Source of the DNA: Theodoxus fluviatilis
Lineage: Eukaryota > Mollusca > Gastropoda > Cycloneritida > Neritidae
NCBI GenBank assembly: GCA_034096865.1
Contig: JAWQFJ010001837.1
Location: 32,501-96,500, forward strand
Reading direction: 5' to 3'
DNA length: 64,000 nucleotides
Of this stretch, positions 44,927 to 52,642 are shown in pieces (position 1 is the first letter of the stretch; every line of letters starts with the position of its first letter). A program made the translations under genes and the position numbers. A model generated the notes under the pieces. That model was not told where the DNA came from, searched no databases, and was given only the letters and a program-made list of their open reading frames with translations.

Positions 44927-45041
44927 GAGACAGACATAGAGAGAGAGAGAGACAGAGAGAGAGTGAGAGAGAGAGAGGGGGGGGGAGGGAAGCTGGGAAA
45001 AGGAGAGGAAGGGAAGAGAGAATGAGAGTAAGAGGGTGGGT

Positions 45042-45096
<55 letters not shown>

Positions 45097-45192
45097 AGAG
45101 AAAGAGGGGGGGAGGGGAGCTGGGAAAAGAGGAGGAAGGGAAGAGAGAATGAGAGTAAGAGGGTGGGTGGGAGAGAGATCGAGAGAGAGATC

Positions 45193-45226
<34 letters not shown>

Positions 45227-48200
45227 GAGAGAGAGACAGAGAGAGTGAGAGTAGCCATAAGTACTGATCAAAAGATCAGATAAAGGCCTCGCAGCCTAAG
45301 ACATCTGAGGACATATCTATCTAAATTAATTCTCCTATAAACTGTCCTCGCAAATGACGTCACGTTATTGATGACGTCGCACATGTTGGAATTTCGCCAT
45401 CCCCAGGTGTTTCGAAATTCTGCTGGCATATAGGATCGAAATTGTACTTGCAAATGACGTCATGCTATTAATGACGTCAAATTTGGCTTTTCCGTCAATT
45501 GTCATTTCAATAATTTTTAGAGAGGTGCTTCGATTATACGACCTTAAAAAAACCACTTTCTCTTCAAGCCTCGATTCTGAAAATTTGATACATTCAATCG
45601 GACCTAACTTCCAGTTAGTGTGCAAAATCTCAAGGAAATCCGTCCAGTAGTTTTTGAGATATAAGCCGTGGAGACGGGGACAGACAGACAGACACACACA
45701 CACACAGACAGACAGACAGATAAAGTCTGTAGGACCTCCAGTAAACCTGGAGGGAAAATAATCATATATGTTGGGGAGTTTACATTGTTATAGCATTTTT
45801 TTTCTTGCCCTTGGGCTCCAAGTCAACAATAACAAAAGTATTTTTTTTAATCATTTCTGTTCAGACTGGCATAGATACAAAGCTGTGTAGGGATAGGACT
45901 GTGATTGAAAACGTGAATCTTGGTACTGTATGAAATTGACTGTGTGACTGTTTGGTTTGCAGCTAACCGAGAGTTCATTGAACACAGACGGAAAGCTCTC
46001 CGTCGATTTTTGAACCTTGTGGCCAGGCATCCTCAGATGAATGATGACAAGCTGCTCAAGTTCTTCCTCACCTTCCAGGGCTCGGTAAGTGGGGGCAGGT
46101 TGGAATGGAGGGAATACAGTGATGCTTGGAGTGGAAAGCAGTAGAGTGGGAAGGATGGAGGGATGATGATGGAGGGATTGCAGAGATGGAAAGCAGTAGA
46201 GTGGGAAGGATGGAGGGACGGTGATGGAGGGATTGCAGAGATGGAAAGCAGTAGAGTGGGAAGGATGGAGGGACGATGATGGAGGGATTGCAGAGATGGA
46301 AAGCAGTACTCCAGTAGAGTGGGAAGGATGGAGGGATGATGATGGAGGGATTGCAGAGATGGAAAGCAGTACTCCAGTAGATGGGAAAGGATGGAGGGAC
46401 GGTGATGGAGGGATTGCAGAGATGGAAAGCAGTACTCCAGTAGAGTGGGAAGGATGGAGGGACGGTGATGGAGGGATTGCAGAGATGGAAAGCAGTAGAG
46501 TGGGAAGGATGGAGGGACGGTGATGGAGGGATTGCAGAGATGGAAAGCAGTACTCCAGTAGAGTGGGAAGGATGGAGGGACGGTGATGGAGGGATTGCAG
46601 AGATGGAAAGCAGTAGATGGGAAAGGATGGAGGGACAGTGATGGTTTAAGACCTGACAGCCTATGTGCTGGACTGTGGAAGGTGATAGTGGCATCCTTCT
46701 ACCCTGCTCAGCCTGTGTGCACTGTGAGAACTTGAATGGTTGCCACCTGAGTGATAGTTTTGAGGTTAGCTTTTCCATAGGCTGAATGATAATTGGCAGT
46801 AGTACATGTGATGCATTTTGCTTTGGAAATTGTTACTGACCTGTATTTGACTGCATGGCCCATACTAGGATGTTCATTTGTGTGTACAGCTATTTGTGGA
46901 CATCTGAGTCAGACTTGAAAGCAGGAAAATTTTTCATCATTGCAAATGCATTTCAGTGTTTTAAGTTGTTGTGCATGGTCAGGTATCAAAGTGGTGTCTC
47001 AAAACAGCCTTGGAACACACTTTTTCATGAAGATTTTGCAGTATTTGATACTGAACAAATGTGGATTTCTATGTATCTTTTTCCAGGACATGCAGCACAA
47101 AATCAGGGAACATTTTAGGGGCATTCCAGATGAGTTCATGACTTGTAATGTCGCAAGCAGAGCAAAGGTCAGTTTTTAAATATCACCCCTCTGTTTTCTT
47201 GCTGTTATCAGCATCTCTGTAACATGTGTACTTACAAGAGTTTAAAATGACTCTTGACTTCATTCTCTGTAAGTGTGCATTTCTCTGTTGTGGGATGGAT
47301 TAGGACTTCTTTCCATTCCATGCTTTTGATCCTCAATATAACTAAATTTCATTTTTGACTCACATGCAAAGCAAAAGTGAGTCTATGTACTCACCCGTGT
47401 CGTCCGTCCGTCCGGGCGTAAAAAACTTAAACGTTGGATTTTTCTCGGAGACTATTAAGTCTATCAACACCAAATGTGGCATGATGGTGTATGATGACAA
47501 GACCTCAAAAAACATACATAGTGACTTGACCTTGCTTCAAGGTCAAGGTCACAGGAGCCATAAATGTGGTCTCAAAAACAGTAATTTTTTACATTTTCCC
47601 AATTTTCTCCCACGTTATTGAGAATGGTGACGTAAGCTACAAGTGGTATATAGGTCAAAGCAAGCCCTATCTTTTGATACCAGTTTGGTTGACCTTGCTT
47701 CAAGATCAAGGTCACAGGAGCTCTTCAAAGTTGGATTGTATACATATTTTGAAGTGACCTTGACCCTGAACTATGGAAGATAACTGTTTCAAACTTAATA
47801 ATTATGTGGGGCACATGTTATACTTTCATCATGAGACACATTTGTTCACATATCATCAAGGTCAAGGTCTCTTTGACCCTTATGAAATGTGACCAAAATG
47901 GGGTAGTGAACCACTAAAAGTGACTATATCTCATGGTAGAAAGTGCCAATAAGCACCATTGTGCTTCCTATGTCTTGAATTAACAGCTTTGTGTTGCATG
48001 ACCTTGGCTGACCTTGATCTTGGGTCAAGGTCACATGTATTTTGGTAGGAAAAATATGTAAAGCATTTCTTAGTGTATGATGTCATTGGTAGGTTTAGTT
48101 GTTTGACCTTGACCTTGAAGGTCACCTGAAGGTCAAAGTCATATAAAGGTCAAGGTCAAGCATGTGAGTCGTATGGGCTTTGCCCTTCTTGTTTCATGTT

Positions 48201-51200
48201 TGGTTCAGTTGTTCATTGTTTAGAACAGTGTGTGTCATTTTTGTTGGCCTCCCTACCCTAAGGTTGTCACCTGACCACTCAATTTAGAACAGTGAGTTTA
48301 GAGGAGGGAAACTGAAAAAAGGAGCAGCATAGGTCTAAGTGACTATTTCAGGGAATGATGATGGTGTAGATCTGTTGGAAAGTTTGCATCTAGCTCCTTT
48401 CAATCCCCAAATCTCAATCTCCTCTCTGTCTTCACTTCACTTGTCCCGTAGTCTGGACGACCGTTGGGGCACCACAGATGATCTGGCAACCAGCTCTCTT
48501 TATTCCTCTCGCCTCTCGGACTGTCTCAAGGCTTTGCTGAGCCCCATCCCTGTCCACTCTGAGACGTTGTCCTCCAATCTTTTCCTTTCTCTGCCTCTCC
48601 TCCTCCCTCCTTTTACTGTGCCTTGTAGCACAGTCTTGGCAAGCCCTGTCGATCGTGAGACGTGCCCATACCACTGTAGTTTGCGTCTTTTCACAGTGGT
48701 CAGTAGTTCTTCATGGGGCCTGATGGCTTGCCTGATTCTGTTTCGGACTTCCTCGTTTGTGATGCTGTCTTTGTAGGAGATGCCAAGGAGTCGTCGAAAG
48801 CATCTCATTTCCATGGCCTGTATCCTTCTCTCCAAGTCAGCTGTTAGTGTCCATGACTCACAGGCATACAAAAATATGGACATGGCCAGGGCGCGCATCA
48901 GTCTGATCTTTGAGCTGAGGACTATGTTCCTGTCCTTCCAGATGGTCTTGAGTTTTGTGAGTGCTGCTGTGGTCTGAGCAATTCTGGCAAGTATTTCAGG
49001 TTTGCATCCTGCATCTGTAACAATTGCTCCCAGGTATTTGAAGCTGTTGACGGTTTCCAGTTTCTCGCCACATACCTTGATGTCAGTGCTGATGCTGTTG
49101 GTGTTGTTGGTCATCAGTTTGGTCTTCTCTGCACTGATCTGCATGCCAAAATTTGTGGAGGTTGTGTCTAAGCGCTCCACTAAGTTCTCCAGCTCCTTTT
49201 CACTTCCAGCCAGGCCATCTATGTCGTCAGCAAAACATAAGTTTGTGATTGTTCTGCCGCCAATGCTGACTGTCCCCTCATGGTCTTTTAGGGCGTCAGT
49301 CATTATTCTTTCCAGGAAGATGTTGAAGAGGGTGGGAGAGAGCAAACAGCCTTGTCTCACTCCGACTGTGGTTCTGAACCAGTCCCCAATGCTGCTGTTG
49401 AAGTATACGGCACTTGTTGCATTGTCATATAGGTGTTCTATGACTCTGATCAGGTTGGTGTTGATGTTGTACAGTCTCATGGTAGCTCACAGTGCTGCAT
49501 GCCATACCCTGTCGAAAGCCTTCTTAAAGTCCACGAAGACGTGGTAGAGGTCCTGTTGGTGTTGTAGGTACCTCTCGCACAGTATCCTGAGGTTGAAGAT
49601 CTGCTCCGTTGCACTGCGCCCTTGTCTGAAGCCTGCCTGTTCTTCAGCGATGATCTACTCTGCTTGTGGCTTCAGTCTGTTCAGTAAAATCTTCAGCATG
49701 ACTTTGCTCGGGTGGCTGATGAGGCTGATAGTTCTGTAGTTCTGGCATAGCTGTAAGTTGCCTTTCTTGGGTAGGGTGATGATGAGGGACTGCGTCCACA
49801 GTGTGGGCCACTCCCCCGTCTGCCAGATCTTGTTGCAGATGGTCAGTAAAGCACTGACCAACTCTTCCTCCTCCGCCCCCCCCCCCCCCCCCACCTGCAC
49901 CAGTTCTTCTGGGATGTTGTCCACTCCTGCTGACTTCCCCTTCTTCAGCGATCTCTGTAAGCACCGCCAATGCCACACTCTCCCTTTTCTCCCTTATATC
50001 CTCTTTCTTTTGTTGTGAAACAGCTTTCCTTCCCCTTTTACCTTCAGGCAGGTCATAATGTGTACAGTAACCACCCCCCGTAGTAACATGGACCTATTCC
50101 AGTGGTCTTATGTGTGTGTAACACAGCCCCCTTATCCATAGTCCCATCAGTTTGCCTCCATCTCCAAGTACAATGTCCTGTCATGGTATGGGTACTCACC
50201 TCCTCTCCTTAACTGCTCCTGTTCACTCTGCTCTGTAAATGTGCATTACACCTCCATCTCCCCACCCCTTCCCACACTCAACCCCAACCCCCACTCCCAT
50301 CCCACCCAAACCCCCCACCCCTTACCCTCACCCTCCAGTCCTGTCAAAACATAGCACTCATCTCCAACCCCACCTTCAGTTACTTCACTCTCAATAGCAT
50401 AGCACCACATTTACCAGATGGTAGTCTCCACCCCCACCCCCTTCTCCCCTCTATCAAAGCAATACATGGCTACTGTACTGCCCTGTATGTGTTTGACCAC
50501 ACTTCTTGTCTGTGGCACCAGGACTTGGTGCCCATGGACACCCAGGTACAGCTGGGGGCCAGCAAGGACCACATCCGACTCATCTTCAACGGGGTCACCA
50601 AGATCAAGGACATAGCCGAGCGCATGGTGGCAAGGGCTGCTGGCTTTGCTGGGGACATGCTGGACTTTGGCAGGGAGCTCAGGTGAGACTCAAGTAGGGA
50701 TGGTGCCGCTCAGTGCCTCCTCCATCAGCAGGAACCTCTGGCTGCTGGGCTCTCGGAGCCTGCTCCACAAGCTAAGCCAGGGTGGCAGCCAAAGAAAGCA
50801 CTAGGACAGAGATTTAACATGAGTTCAAACCATCTTGGAAGATTGAGCTGAACCCATCTGCAACTTAAAACTTGTTTCCAAATCCCATATCCAACCCCAA
50901 GAAATTATTTTTTTCTTAGTATCATTGCAATAAGTCTAGCTGTCAGACATTTTGCATCTGACAGGGATTTTATTCCATTAGATATACTAGTAGACTTTGT
51001 GGAATTGCTCCATCATGCTCAAGGAAAATGCTCACATGATTCAGTTGCAAACCTTGCTTAATATGACATTTTCAAAGAACTATTGAAAAGTTGAAATCTG
51101 GAAACTACTATTGCGAGGACATACATGTGAGGATGTTTCTTAATGGAGGTTTCTAATGAAAATAGTTGAGACAAAGGGACTACATTCAATCAGCTTTTCC

Positions 51201-52574
51201 CCTCAGCATAAAGTTTCCAGACTGCTCAGTGGCTCTTTGCTTGCTGCAGTTGCCTGAGTATGGACTCCTCCGTGGTGACCTCCTGGGCCACAGGAAACAA
51301 CTCCTCCTGGAGTTTGCTGAAGAAAGGCTTCAAGCACCTCTCTGTGGAGTACGCTGCACTCTCCGACAAAGCCACGCAGGCAGTAAGTGCAAGCCCTGCC
51401 ACTGCAGAATTTCTGTAGAAGTTTCAGTTATCCAATTTGTATTAATCAGCCATCAAAAGTGTTCATGTTACTCCGATGTTACTCCACGGAAAACCACCTA
51501 ACTGTTCCAAGGAGACAAATGCATGACTGTGGCCACGAGCCATTCTCTTTCATAGATCCAAAGTCTTGAAACGGCTTTATCGAACCACTGAGGAGGTTTG
51601 CTTCCCTCAGTTACTTCAGAATAGGACTTGAGACGCGTTTGTTTAAGACTGTAAATGTAATGCTTCTTGTACTGTGGCACAAAGAGCTTGTCTGCATGAT
51701 GTGAAGTTTTTCACATCTTAAGAACACATGTTTTGAAATGAAAGCTTGAGACAAGAAAGTGGTAGATTCATGTAGATGATTGAAGTGGATGCTAAAATCT
51801 GCAAAGAAATAAAATTACGAACAAATACTGAAATAGTAGGGTAATTAAAATATCATGAGGGAAAGTACCATTGAATCTTTTATATTGAAATTCAAAAAGT
51901 GAAGAATATTGGAATTACTTGAACAAAATCGAATAGGAACATTTTGTTCTGTCTAGCCTGAACTAACTAGCATCTGAGGTGTTTATGTATTGTCAAAATA
52001 GAAACTTGGTTGAGGGTTTGCTTGTTTTTTCACTGCTCTGTGCCAAAACAGTTGGGATCAATTAAGAGGGCAGGGCACTACCTCATTTTAAGTTACTGAC
52101 TGAATCCAGAAAATTGTGGGTGAAAGCTGTGCAGGTAAACATTAATTATGGGACTAGCGTTCTTTTTGTCTTGAAGCTCTTGCTTACAAAGGTTTCAATT
52201 TCATGCAGGCCATTGAAGAGGAGGATGGTGTAGTGGAGAAGCTGTCATTTTTCCAAGATCTCCTCATAGCATACAAGGTGAGTTATTGCTCTTCACTTAA
52301 ATAGTCATGTTGCCCATTGCAAACATTCTCAATGTTTTCTTGGGTGCACACACACACGTGTGCACACATGCACTCACACACGTGCACACATACACACACT
52401 CACACATATATATATACACACACATATACCTTCCTATGTGCACTCCTACACACACACACATACACACACACATGCACTCACTCACATGTACATGAGTGAT
52501 TGCATGGGCACTTGTATGCATGCACACACACGCACACACACATACTCACACACACACACACACACATACTCACT

Positions 52575-52642
<68 letters not shown>

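Noticed and set aside
44378..45271. Arg/Glu- and Ser/Leu-rich open frames approaching 300 residues
   Set aside because: Low-complexity translation of GA repeats on both strands.
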